Shown in pieces: positions 46,955 through 57,231 of a stretch of 64,000 nt of DNA (its first letter is position 1; the number at the start of each line of letters is the position of its first letter). The notes under the pieces are model-generated. The model was not told where the DNA came from. It did not search any database and was given only the letters and a program-made list of their open reading frames with translations. Position numbers and translations under genes: made by a program. The stretch comes from Trema orientale. Lineage: Eukaryota > Streptophyta > Magnoliopsida > Rosales > Cannabaceae. The stretch covers positions 248,001-312,000 of the forward strand of contig JXTC01000181.1 of assembly GCA_002914845.1 (NCBI GenBank), given 5' to 3'.

Positions 46955-47654
46955 TGTCAAATAGACTTCGTACTGCATGCATTCTTTTCTCTCAGTAAGT
47001 TCTTGTGAGGGTATGGTTTCTGAAGCAAATTTTGTTACAGAAGCCAGATGAATAGACTTCAAAATGAAAAGGTCAGGAGCTGAATAGTTGAGTTTTGTTT
47101 TCTTTTTTTATTCTGTTACGCCAGGCACTTGTAATTTTGTACTGATGTTTATCATTGAAATTAAATTCATGTTCAGACTTGGAATATCCTTTTCATCTTT
47201 AGTAGCTGATTGTGTCACAAAACGGTATTATAAGAGTCTAATTTAGATTTTCAACAGAGATGACAGAGCTTTCGTTTCTTAGTTTAGCTATCATGTTTTC
47301 ACTTTTGTATAAACTCTCAAGACTCGGCAGAATGCACTATTTTGGTTTCTATGAAAATCTAGATTGCAAATCCTTTTGACTCGTAAAAAAATGTCTCTAT
47401 TGGTCTTCTTTTTTCATTAATATGCCAATGACTGAATGATGTAAGTTACAGACATCATATGAATTGTCAACTAAAATACTATACTACAACAATCCTTGGG
47501 CATGATGGAATACAAGTAGTTAAAAAATGACTTGTACACAAGTTATTAACAATGTTTCTCGGTTAGTTTCAGACTCCTTATTGTATATGACTGCCTTTGC
47601 TTCAGTTGATTCATATCACTAGAACACTGTTTTGTCTTAAAGACTGGAATGTTG

Positions 47655-49473
47655 TTATCTTCCTTCACGTTTGTCCTTCCTCCATTCCCATGGCTTCTCA
47701 GGATTTGAGGAAGCCCATAAGCCGACTCGCTTTGCTCGAGCCTCATTTTCCCACTATCATGACCATACAGACTTAGAACAAGGATGTTTCAGAACATGGG
47801 TGCACAAGAATGAGAAACTAACAATATGGTACTCACTTTCGCAAGTTCTTGGCGCTGGTCATAGGCTAAGTAATGCCAAGCAAACCCTTTCTTGAGCATT
47901 ATTTCCTGGTTGAGGGGGAAATAGAAGAAGAGTTCATAACGGAAATTGGTACGGTGCAAGAACTAGGGTCAGTGTTAACAGACATAAATATAGTACCTGT
48001 ACAAATTTACCATTGGAATAGATATCACCAACACAACGGCCGTAACGATCTTCGTCATAGACGAGGACTCTCAAACACTTGCCCTGAACAAGCTTAGACA
48101 ACTCCTCCTTTGCTTCTTTACCATACGGCATTTTACTCTCTGGTGCATCTATTCCCCTGTTTGCTTACTCAATGTATCATCCACATCAACTGCTAGTATG
48201 AGATTCAGCTAAAATAATTTAAGTGGACAAAACAAAATTACCTCAATCGAATCCGATACTTTCGAGCGAGAATTTCCTCGTCGTTTTGAAGATTGATCAC
48301 CCTGCATTGAAAAAGCCATGTTGAGGCTCATGTTCTGTAAAGTTAATACAGGAATGAATCCAATACTGATCAATTAAAAAGGGATTGTGTTTGTCCTATA
48401 CCGATATCCTGCATCAATTATTTGCTTGTGGAGTGCATCTGCCTTTGCATAATTTTTAGCAGCACGCGCTTTCGACCTTTGGACAGCAGCCGTTTTCACA
48501 TCTCTTGGAACACAAGCCGATTCCCTTGGGTCGGCTGTGCTGACATAAACTGTCACCGTATCCCCATCTGCGATTGCTTTCGCGTCAACCTTGTTTCATC
48601 AAAACAGATGATCATGATTAAGAGTAGTTTCAAAGCAGTATTTTGTTATTGACAAGAGGAATTCTTTTTTCACCGGTAGTGTCTGCAATTCAAACTTTAC
48701 TCCAGCGGGCACTGAAGTTGGGACCCCAGCAGAAACTTCAACAAGGGTATGAGGAAGAGGCAGACCATAGAAAGCCAATAAGCCCTATACAACCCATTAC
48801 ATGGAAATTTAATTCTTCTGGTCAATGTCATTCATTTTAGTTTAACCTTAAAGAAATATAATTACTCAATGTTTTGACAACATTGATGTCTCTTGATTAT
48901 ACCTCAACATCTGCCTTTTGGTGTCTCTTCAAGGTTTGGATGACCAGCCTAGATGCTTCTTCGGGTGTTTTTGGAGGAGGTTTTGCTTCTCTCCATGCCT
49001 CCCCTAGTTTTCTATACCTTCATATGAAATTCTCAAATGTGTAACATAACATTGCAAAAGAGAAGTTAACCCAATTTCTCAACTACTAACTATCCACCTT
49101 TATATTCAACATATGATTATATATATATAGTTAGTAATTGTTCTAGAGAGCTTAGAAGTAGATCAGCCATTAGTGACATAGTTACCAGTTAGCCTGAGCC
49201 TTCTTGGAGGACACAACATGCTCACTTAGTCCTTCCGGGACCTAAAACCGAGAAGTCCATTGAACTAAGATCACCATCAAAATTCTACTTACAAAAATTA
49301 CAAATAGAAAAGAAAAAAAAAAGCGAGGAAATTACCTGAGAAGTGTTCTCAAATTGGAAGATATCGTGCGCGAGGGCGGAGACGCCGACGGTGGCGACGG
49401 ACACACCGTGGGGCCCTGCAGTGGTGGCCGGCTTACAACAGTGTGCGTACAACAACCTTAGAACGTTTCCCAT
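47655..49473 (-). CDS. Ca2+-dependent staphylococcal-like nuclease (CAN1/CAN2 type)
   Basis: Nine exons on the minus strand: 49336-49473, 49186-49241, 48903-49017, 48674-48784, 48402-48589, 48242-48301, 47997-48156, 47837-47905, 47655-47753; total 331 residues, close to the Arabidopsis CAN proteins. All introns are GT-AG. The N-terminus [13 protein letters not shown] suits N-myristoylation at Gly2 and palmitoylation at Cys12/Cys13, i.e. plasma-membrane anchoring. The nuclease domain covers about 137-315. By alignment with staphylococcal nuclease the active residues are present: Asp148/Asp150 (DGDT), Arg221, Asp226, Glu229 ([12 protein letters not shown]) and Arg263 ([10 protein letters not shown]). 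A Lys/Ala-rich insert ([16 protein letters not shown]) lies between. Members degrade DNA and RNA with Ca2+ and are linked to plant cell death. It converges with the Sel1-like gene, about 700 bp away. Confidence 0.95.
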
Positions 49474-50489
49474 GTTGTACCTTGTTTGTTCTTGTCCAAT
49501 CTCAAGATTATTTGAGGCTCAGTTCTGAGGGACAGATTGTGGAAATCTAGGAGTGGGGAATGATTGGATCTATGTGGGGGAAGAATCGCTTTTGGGATTG
49601 AGGACGAGTAAGGAAGAGGAGGCAAACAAGGAATATAAGGTGGGAGCTAGGCACACACGTGGCTGCTGTTGATTTGTCATGGCCGTTTTTCCAGTTTAAT
49701 TTACTGCGGTTGTGACTTCGTTTTCTATTCACGGTAAAGATCTAGTGTATGTGTTTCTTACTTTCTTAGCTGGTGCGGAGGTTAGAAGTTGGAAGTCAAC
49801 GGTTTGGAGCTTACATTGTAGTATGAGTAAAAGATCAAATTTAGGACGAACACGCTACAGCCCGATAATAGCGCGTAGGAGCGTGGTTTAGATTTAGATA
49901 CGCGAATTCTTCGCTACATGATTAGATTAGAAAATGAAATAAACAAAAGAAAATTTGTTAAAATAAACGAAGTATAGTAATATACGTAATCTAGAATAGT
50001 TTATGTAAGAAAAAAATGAAAGAATCTTACGTGTAAAAAAAAAGTAATCTTTACTTCAATTGATTTACTAGCTCAATCATCTGCCCAAGGACTTTTTAGT
50101 TTTGGCTTTTCAATTAATGAATTATCTATATTGAATTGTATAATCTCTACGTGTCAAAGAAAAGGTAATCATGTAACCTCTAACCTTTTAATAATTTTTA
50201 AAATACATTGAAGTTTTATTTTCCAGATTTGAGTGCATAAATGTTAAATAAATGCTAAGTGGAACTGTTAAAATTTTTATTTTATTTTTTTAAGAAAAAA
50301 CTGTGGTCATATTTGTCTCAGCCCTCAACTTGTTCTGAAAAAAAACTGTGGCCATATTTGTCTCAGCTTTCACTTTGCTTTTTCTCTAATTCTTGTTTGG
50401 TATTGCTCTCACCTTGTTCTTTTCACTATGTACTTCTTTGGTGTAGAGAAAGAAAACTAGTTTAACTTGAAATAACATTTTTACCCCTG

Positions 50490-50775
50490 TGTTATTACTG
50501 TTTAATGGTTTGTATGCAAGAGTATTTTAGTAATTTAAGTATCTCATTAACTAATAAACTCTCTCCTTTCATTTTTTCCCCTTTTTCCCCCTCCATTTTG
50601 GGGGAAATATAAGTACTCTGTAGCCCACTCATTTTTTTCCACCTATTTTTCTCTTCTCTCTCCTTTCCTTCTTACAAAACAGCTACTTCTTTTTTTTTTT
50701 TGCTTTAATTTTCTCTCCACTTTTTCCTCGTATCTTTTCTTTCCTTTCTATTTTCCCTCTTGCCAAACATATACT
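50490..50775. mobile_element. purine/pyrimidine-rich MITE, copy 2 (inverted)
   Basis: The complement of the right end (TATGTTTGGCAAGAGGGAAA...) matches the left end of the element at 25728. Interior correspondences include AGTGGAGAGAAAA and a TTAGTAA...CTTAAATTACTAA segment in the same order. The left end is less clear, so this copy may be truncated. Confidence 0.5.
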
Positions 50776-52644
50776 TAAAAACTTTTTTTAAGGTCACTTT
50801 ACAATATTTACATTTCTTTTCCCTAAAAATGTACTTTTATTTCCTCTAATAAATGTCTCGGTGGGTGTAACTATAATATACCACTTTTCAGCTGAAAAAG
50901 AACGGAAAAAAAAGTAATGACCACTTGCCTCTTCTAATAAATTTCAAGTTGTTGAATTAGATTCATAAAAGAAAAGGATTTAGAACAGGAAATATCCGGT
51001 ATTGGTATAAGAAGATGAGAAGAACATCTCTTATTGATTGTTCGAAAATAAACCCACAAAAAAAAAATAGAATGGAATTTAATCGCTAATCTATCATATT
51101 TATTATTTGGATAGAAAAAACAAAAAAAAAAGGAAAAAAGAAAAGGTTCATGATAAATAAGAATAATTGGTAGTTTGTCAATTGTGTTAGTTTTCAGTTT
51201 TCATGTTGAAATGTCTCTGTACTATAGGGTCAGTTTTGACTCAACCTTTCTAAAGTTCCCTTCTTGTTTATTGAATTATGTCATTTTGAACATTATTAAC
51301 AATATTCTTTTTCTCATTTTCTTTTACATTCTTTTTGCCAGATTACAATGTGTATTCTACTAAAATATTTCATATTTTAATAATAAACAAATCATATTAG
51401 ATTCTGATATCAAGCAGTGAGACATGAGTATGAGAAAAAGAGTGTTACTAGTTATTCAATTATTATTATTTTTTATTCTTTAATTTGTTTGGAGGTCAAG
51501 ATAATATATATTTTTCTTGGGCCAAACATATGGTGAAAAACATAGTTCGGAGGTCAAAATTGAAATATTTTAGAGTTCAAATGCTGAATTGGATTCTTGA
51601 TGAATTTTTGACAGATTCTTCACTAATTTCTCCCCAAAAGTGATAAAATCTAATAGTAGTGATAAATTTAGTTAAACATTTAAAAAAAGTAATAATTGCT
51701 TACTTAACCCCTATGTTGAGACTTGATCTGTGGCTCGCGGGCTGAAAATAAAATAGACCGTTAGATGGTAGGAGAAGGAAAATATAGGAAAAAGAATACC
51801 AGTACTACTTTTTAAAAAATAATACTAGAAATACGATCTTTTTAAAATAATTATTTTTCTATACAATATTCAATGACATTTTTTAAAATATTTTGGTTAC
51901 TGAACTAATAACCAAATCCCAAAGAAACTTGTTTGATTAACGGAAACCAGAAAATAAAAGATTATTAGAAACTAAAGAAAAATATTACTTGAAACTAATT
52001 TGATTGTTGAAACTAGAAATCAATTTGGTTACTAAAAACTAAGAATCCAATTTTGTTATTGGAAACTATTTTAGTTTTTTATAATCAAAATATTTAGAAA
52101 AATGCTACTAAATATAGAATAATTATTCTCATCAGGTCATATTTTTGGAATTATTTTTGAAACCTTGGGTATAAGTGTTCAAATTCCAAAAATATATCTC
52201 AACAGCAATTGGAGAGAAAAATTTGGCCCTGATAAATCGATAAAGAACTAATAAAGGCCAATAAATTTAAAGAAATGATCTTCATTCCAGTAGTGAAGTC
52301 GCCAAATATCACTTTTTTTTAATATACATCACTCAGAATTAATAACAGTCGTTTTTTTTTTTTAAATTTTTACAACCAATAAATTTAAAAAGAATTTTGG
52401 TAGCTAAGAAAATTATTTTATACAATCCAGAATAACAAAAAATAAAACTGCTGTTTCAATTAATTGAAAAAAAGAAAATTACATAATTATAATTAATCGA
52501 GTGTAATAAATGGTACCGCTCTAAGAGCTTTTCCTCATCTGAGTCCACAAAAGCCCATTTCAATCATTTGATGGTCGGCCTTCTTCTTGAGTCCCAAAAT
52601 AGCCCATTTCAATTAATCAAACACTCTTTTTTAGTGCGAAGGTA

Positions 52645-52825
52645 GTTTTTTTTAGTGAAATTTAGCTAATAATTTTTATTTATTAAATTTAAAAAATATA
52701 TTTATTATTATTTAATCTTAATTTCTACTCTATTAAGAATTATAAGTTTTCACGTTTAATTTGGTGTAACTCGAATATATGACCGAAATTCTTAACTCTT
52801 ACCACTTAAACTAACCCACTTAGTC
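52645..52825 (-). mobile_element. tRNA-derived SINE relic
   Basis: On the minus strand an A-box-like TTAGTTTAAGTGGTAAGAG (52796-52814) is followed about 20 bp on by a B-box-like ATTCGAGTTAC (52766-52776), as in plant SINEs. An A-rich tail lies at 52646-52660. No clean target duplication was found. Confidence 0.45.
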
Positions 52826-53155
52826 TAGTAATAATTAATCATCCTGATCCCTCTAAATTGAAATTGGTATAATCCAAAAGGTTCGTAGAACAATTTCTAA
52901 TTGAACCCTGTCCGTCAATAAGAACGTGGAATTGTACTTCGCAAAATTCCTGAAGCACCCAAAATTATCCCAAGAAAGATTCTTCCACCGTTTTTATGCT
53001 GCCACCTATAATCGTTTCCTTATCAATTTCAACCTTTTAAGACAAAGCTTACGGTGGTGATTAATTGTAAACTTTTTTTTTTTTTTTGGTATGACTAATT
53101 ATGAACTATTTTCTTGTCATTTTTCCAATGTAATTTACCATCTTACCCTAAAATT

Positions 53156-53340
53156 CGGAATAATGCCATAGGGCACTAGTGGTGCCCAACACCACAGTGA
53201 TGTGTCAATTTGTCACTGGCTAATCATAATTATAATTTAAGTGGGGCCCATGTAGGACCCAGTTTATTAATTAAATCATCCAGTGACAAACAGACATATC
53301 ATTGTAGTGCTGGGCACTACTGTTGCCCCGTAGCATTGCT
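53156..53340. mobile_element. MITE with ~60-bp TIRs and perfect 8-bp TSD
   Basis: CTAAAATT lies directly before (53148-53155) and after (53341-53348). The arms are near-perfect inverted repeats: left AATGCCATAGGGCACTAGTG ... GTCAATTTGTCACTGG, right CCAGTGACAAACAGAC ... GGGCACTACTGTTGCC. The 8-bp duplication suits a hAT-derived MITE. It sits 390 bp upstream of the HMA start codon. Confidence 0.82.
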
Positions 53341-53729
53341 CTAAAATTTGTCGACTAAAGAATAGTGAATAAAGAAAGAAAACTGTGAACCAATAAATGA
53401 CAAACCTTTGTCCCAACAAGACCAGGCAGGGGTAATGATTTTTTGCCGACCCTGTTAGTGGAAGCTAGCTCTCATGGACCTCTTAAGTCAATCAAAGAAT
53501 AAAGTAACCTCACATAAGAGAGGAAAAAAAGAGAAAAAGGAAAAAAGTAGCAATCCACCGCGTAAATTAAGAATCCTATACCTTTCTTCACCCCACTACT
53601 GTTGTTTATATGCGTGTGGAGTAGCTCTTTGATGAAGCTAAAAGAAAGTAAAGGCCTCAAAAGAACGCTCTTTCTTCTCCTTCTCCTCCTTTCTCTTGAA
53701 AATTTCAATTTACCATCCTAAGTTCAACA

Positions 53730-54169
53730 ATGCCTAACGTGCGTAAGAACCCCAACCACCCGCTGTGACAAAATTCTTCGGTATCATTTTTCTGGCCAGT
53801 CTCACTAACCGAGTTTAATGTCTTTCCCTTTGTGGGTTTTGAAAATTGTTTAGGTGGTTGAGGTGAAGGTGGGTTTGCATTGTGTTGATTGCATCAAGAA
53901 GATCTTGAAGGCCATCAAGAAAATTGAAGGTTAATAATTGTTCCCATTAATTTGATTCAAATGTTTTTTTTTTCTTTTTGGTTATTTTAATTTTATTTAT
54001 TTATTGTTGTCATTTTTTGGGTTGTACAGATATTGAGACATATGACGTTGATACACAACTCAACAAGGTGATTGTAACAGGCAATGTTACCACAGAACAA
54101 GTAATCAAAGTGCTCCAGAAGATTGGCAAGTCCGCAAGCGCCTGGGAGCCAGAGGCCCGGGGTAATTAG
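53730..54169 (+). CDS. heavy-metal-associated (HMA) domain protein, At5g05365-like
   Basis: Three exons: 53730-53738, 53854-53929, 54030-54169; 74 residues. The first exon has only nine coding bases (MPN) and uses the donor GTGCGT; the alternative donor GTAAGA four bases on would put a stop straight after the junction. The protein is a single ferredoxin-like HMA fold: VVEVKVGLHCVDCIKKILKA gives the metal-binding CXXC at Cys13/Cys16, followed by KIEDIETYDVDTQLNKVIVT and VTTEQVIKVLQKIGKSASAW. There is no C-terminal CaaX prenylation motif, so it is a metallochaperone-like rather than farnesylated (HIPP) protein. The metal (probably Cu+ or Zn2+) is inferred. It converges with ERD15 (485 bp between stops). 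The coding end is partly duplicated just downstream. Confidence 0.9.
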
Positions 54170-54231
54170 CTAGATGCCCGGAGTAATTAGCTAGATGACT
54201 GGGAGCCAGAGGCCCGGGGTAATTAGCTAAG
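54144..54231 (+). repeat. local duplication of the HMA 3' end
   Basis: GGGAGCCAGAGGCCCGGGGT and AATTAGCTAGATG, spanning the last codons and stop, recur about 56 bp downstream; a shorter GCCCGGAGTAATTAGCTAGA copy lies between. The duplicated pieces are outside the reading frame and in the 3' UTR. Confidence 0.75.
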
Positions 54232-54654
54232 ATGACTCTTTATGGTTCTTCTAATTCAATATATTACGCCTCATTTTGGCACCCAAAACCAACCATTTCC
54301 ACCTTCAGCAAATATCGATCTTCTTCAATTTTGCACGACCTTGGGATTTATGTGATAAACTCTGTATTAATGTCTAAAAATATAATCCAAGTTTCAGCTA
54401 GTTTATGACCTTTATTTCCCCCACTTTTTTTTTGGGTAAATTTTTGTTTTGCTTTATTTATTCATCAAGGAAAATAAAAAAGTACAAGACAAGAACGATC
54501 ATAAAATAAGTAAGGCTACAAGTCTACAACTCTCGGAGTCGTTACTCTGTACAAGAAACATTTACAACGAAAAAAGCAGATCGAGAAATTGTAAAAGGAG
54601 ATAGTTAGGAAACCGCAACGATCGAACTCACTGAGTCAGACACACCGACTCGCT

Positions 54655-55200
54655 CTACCTCGGCTGCTGAATCGTCCGTGGACTCAGTTTCGGCTTCACG
54701 ATCTTCGGAGCCTTCTCGATGTATCTCGGAGCTTCCGCAGGCGCACGTGCCTTTCGCCATTTCACTGCTCCCATCCGAACCAAATCCTTTGAAGAGTCTC
54801 TCTCTACTTCCTCCTCTGCGCCATAAAAAGAAAGCACATATATATATAACACACAGTGAGTGAGCGAGCGAGAGCGAGTCAGATCGGAACGAGTTGACTC
54901 GTTCGGACTAGAATAAACGTTTTCTCTTTCTCTTTTACCTTCGTTGTCGTCGAAGAGGAGCGAATCGACGTCCGGGAGGGCAGGATCGTAAATATCGAGA
55001 AAGGAAGGGTCAGTTTGGGGATCGCAGAAACGCTCCTGGAGCCAGTAGTCGCGGAACCAAGGGGAGGACTGAACCAGGGCCCACCACTCGTCGGAGAAAT
55101 CCTCCACCGTCCGATACGCCAAGGGGACGAACATGGGAGCGTTGGGATTCAGAGTCGACGAAGACGAAGTCGACCTCCCCGAAATTACCTCCATTGCCAT
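54655..55200 (-). CDS. ERD15-like protein (PAM2 motif, dehydration-responsive)
   Basis: Two coding exons on the minus strand: 54939-55200 and 54655-54815, with a GT-AG intron of 123 bp carrying a TA microsatellite; 140 residues. A further 5' UTR intron (55219-55305) is likely from good GT/AG sites. Residues 16-26 ([11 protein letters not shown]) are a PAM2 motif, which binds the MLLE domain of poly(A)-binding protein. An acidic/aromatic block follows ([24 protein letters not shown]), then [14 protein letters not shown], a basic region and the C-terminal SPRTIQQPR with the family's QPR ending. ERD15 proteins respond to drought, wounding and ABA and modulate ABA signalling. A 181-codon open frame reading through the intron is not the product. 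It converges with the HMA gene. Confidence 0.94.
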   Translation of the reverse strand: MAMEVISGRSTSSSSTLNPNAPMFVPLAYRTVEDFSDEWWALVQSSPWFRDYWLQERFCDPQTDPSFLDIYDPALPDVDSLLFDDNEGKRERENVYSSPNESTRSDLTRSRSLTHCVLYIYVLSFYGAEEEVERDSSKDLVRMGAVKWRKARAPAEAPRYIEKAPKIVKPKLSPRTIQQPR

Positions 55201-55878
55201 TCACTCGAAACTCAGACACTGTTTATACAAAAAACACACAAAATCGTGAGTCAAAATGAAAATAACATGATCTAGAGAGAGAGAGGGTAGTGAGAGTGAG
55301 CGAACCTGAAGTTGAAGACGAAGAACAGTACGGAATTACGTGATCTAAGATAAGGTTGGGAAATATCTGACTACATTTCCGGATCGTCGTTCGTCAATTA
55401 TATAGAGTTGTCCCTTGAAAAATAGGCCTCGTTTCTAATTGTATTACAAGACTGCCACTATTGCTTTTTTAAATATGAAGAAGGGAAACGACAATGTACG
55501 GATAGAAGAACGACAAAAAAAAGAGAGAGCGAAATATTCAGCAAAAGATGGCCGCCCGATTTGGGTTGGGGCTGTGAGTCAGCCACTTTCAAAGCAGATT
55601 CACCTGGTTTTGCCCATAGGATTGGGTTTGGACCTTGGGTTGTTCGGAAAATAATGGATTGAATTGTCTTGTACGCTACACTTTTTTTTTTTTAATTTGG
55701 ATAATAGAAAATAGCGAATTTTTAATGGTGGTGCCTGCCACGTTTTTGGCAGAGCGTGCGATGCGTTTTGATTGTTAATTTGGGGCCCACTCGTCAATCA
55801 TCCATAACAACGAGACACACTCACACATCATTGTTCTTATCCGTTGCAGTGCGCTTTTTCTTTTTGCTTTTTTTTTTT

Positions 55879-55890
55879 NNNNNNNNNNNN
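55879..55890. other. assembly gap (12 N)
   Basis: Twelve undetermined bases follow a poly-T run. The size may be nominal. The sequence directly after the gap is repeated about 104 bp later, so the true length here is uncertain. Confidence 0.98.
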
Positions 55891-56030
55891 CTATTGAATT
55901 AATAACACGTATCAAAATTTTTTTACAACCCCTTATTCCATATTTGAGTGAGGATAGGGCCACGGATGACCGACCCTTTTTCTTTTTTAGAACTACTATT
56001 GAATTAATAACACGTATCAAAATTTTTTTA
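55891..56030. repeat. direct repeat next to the gap
   Basis: CTATTGAATTAATAACACGT followed by ATCAAAATTTTTTT occurs at 55891 and again at 55995, each preceded by a T-rich stretch. Either a real ~104-bp tandem duplication or an assembly artefact at the gap. Confidence 0.8.
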
Positions 56031-57231
56031 TTGTCCCTAGTCTGTTATTAATTATTAGTATTATTAATTAATATAGTAAGATCCACTGTTAATTTTATTT
56101 TTAGTTGATTATCACTATAAATACATTATAAATACTCCTCGAAAGGAAAAAATATATATATATATAAATACGTTATCACGTGAATACGTTCGTGTTACAA
56201 AGCATAAACTATTGCCCTTAATCTCACCCAAACAGAGATTAAATCAACCACCAATGCCTTAATTAAGGAAATATGGTGTTAGGTATCACGCTAGAAATAT
56301 AAATGACCATAATGTTTTACTAAAACAAATTGAGCATGGTCGCGCCGTGAAGTTGAAATCGAGGATTCGTTATAATCTTTCACCAGAAGATTTAACATTA
56401 GGTACAACATATTGATATGATTCTATTAACAAGTCCTACATTCCATGATAATCTGGTCCACTATAAGGGTGACGTGACAGTAATGGAGCAGTACTAATAT
56501 TAGCAATAATTTGCGGTGGAAACTAGAAAGAAAAGAAATCACTAACGCATGATGTTCCCCTTTCTTATGAAGTAGCAAGAGGTTTATGGATAATTCATGT
56601 CGATAAAAATGATAGATTATTGAATTCCAAGCCTATATTCTGTTTTAGTTTGTTTTCTATCTACCCCCTAATACACTTTTTTTTTTTTTTTTTCCATGTG
56701 TGTCTATTTTGAATAGAATTATTGAATTATTGAGATTATAATTTAACTTTATGCCAAACGAGAGAATTAAATGAAGAAACCAACAATCAAAAGAAAGTGG
56801 ATGCGGTAAGAAAGTCAACTAGGAATCACATTCGCCAGTACCATTGTGATATCTGTTATTCACTTAAATCCGATGGCTTAAGTTTAGGCAATTACTTATA
56901 GTCCGCTCTTAAAGATCTAATTGTGTCAAGTGTCAACTTTGCTGTGTACCACCAAAACTCAGCCAGTTCTTCTAACCGGAGCTTGTATCTAAAGATTTGT
57001 AATCAAGATTCAAGCATCGCCTCTTTATATACATTTACAAATAAAATGGTATCTTCACCAATGACGGCCAGAAAAGCACCAAATCTTTGCGGCGGGCCAG
57101 GTAACAGGTCGGAAACGCGTACAAGATCAAGCTCAAAGACTTGCTAGCCTAAGTCAAGGACGGGATATTAATTATATATACATATAGATCTTGGAAACCT
57201 AATAGGATAATAGTCTTATCGGGCACCAACC

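Larger units (their letters stand above)
49474..53729. other. intergenic DNA between the CAN and HMA genes
   Basis: The left ~250 bp are the CAN promoter and leader. Listed within are a purine/pyrimidine-rich MITE (50490-50775), a SINE relic (52645-52825) and a MITE with a perfect target duplication (53156-53340). The interval 51780-52130 carries thinner relatives of the AGTAACC repeats. Remaining parts are AT-rich spacer with homopolymer runs. No ORF looks genuine. Confidence 0.55.
55320..57231. other. intergenic DNA between ERD15 and the TyrA gene, with a gap
   Basis: The left part is the ERD15 promoter. An assembly gap of 12 N lies at 55879-55890 beside a duplicated segment (listed). A G-box-like CACGTG occurs near 56178. 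The rest is AT-rich with a TA microsatellite near 56150-56165 and a poly-T tract near 56680. The ~100 bp ahead of 57232 are the TyrA leader. No ORF resembles a gene. Confidence 0.55.

Noticed and set aside
54878-54938. ERD15 reading through its intron to give a 181-residue protein
   Set aside because: The extra stretch is low-complexity, lacks family similarity and is bounded by proper GT and AG sites; splicing restores the family pattern.
56923-57147. 74-codon ORF upstream of the TyrA gene as a transit-peptide exon
   Set aside because: It ends in a stop, is not typical of transit peptides and no splice joins it in frame to 57232 or beyond.
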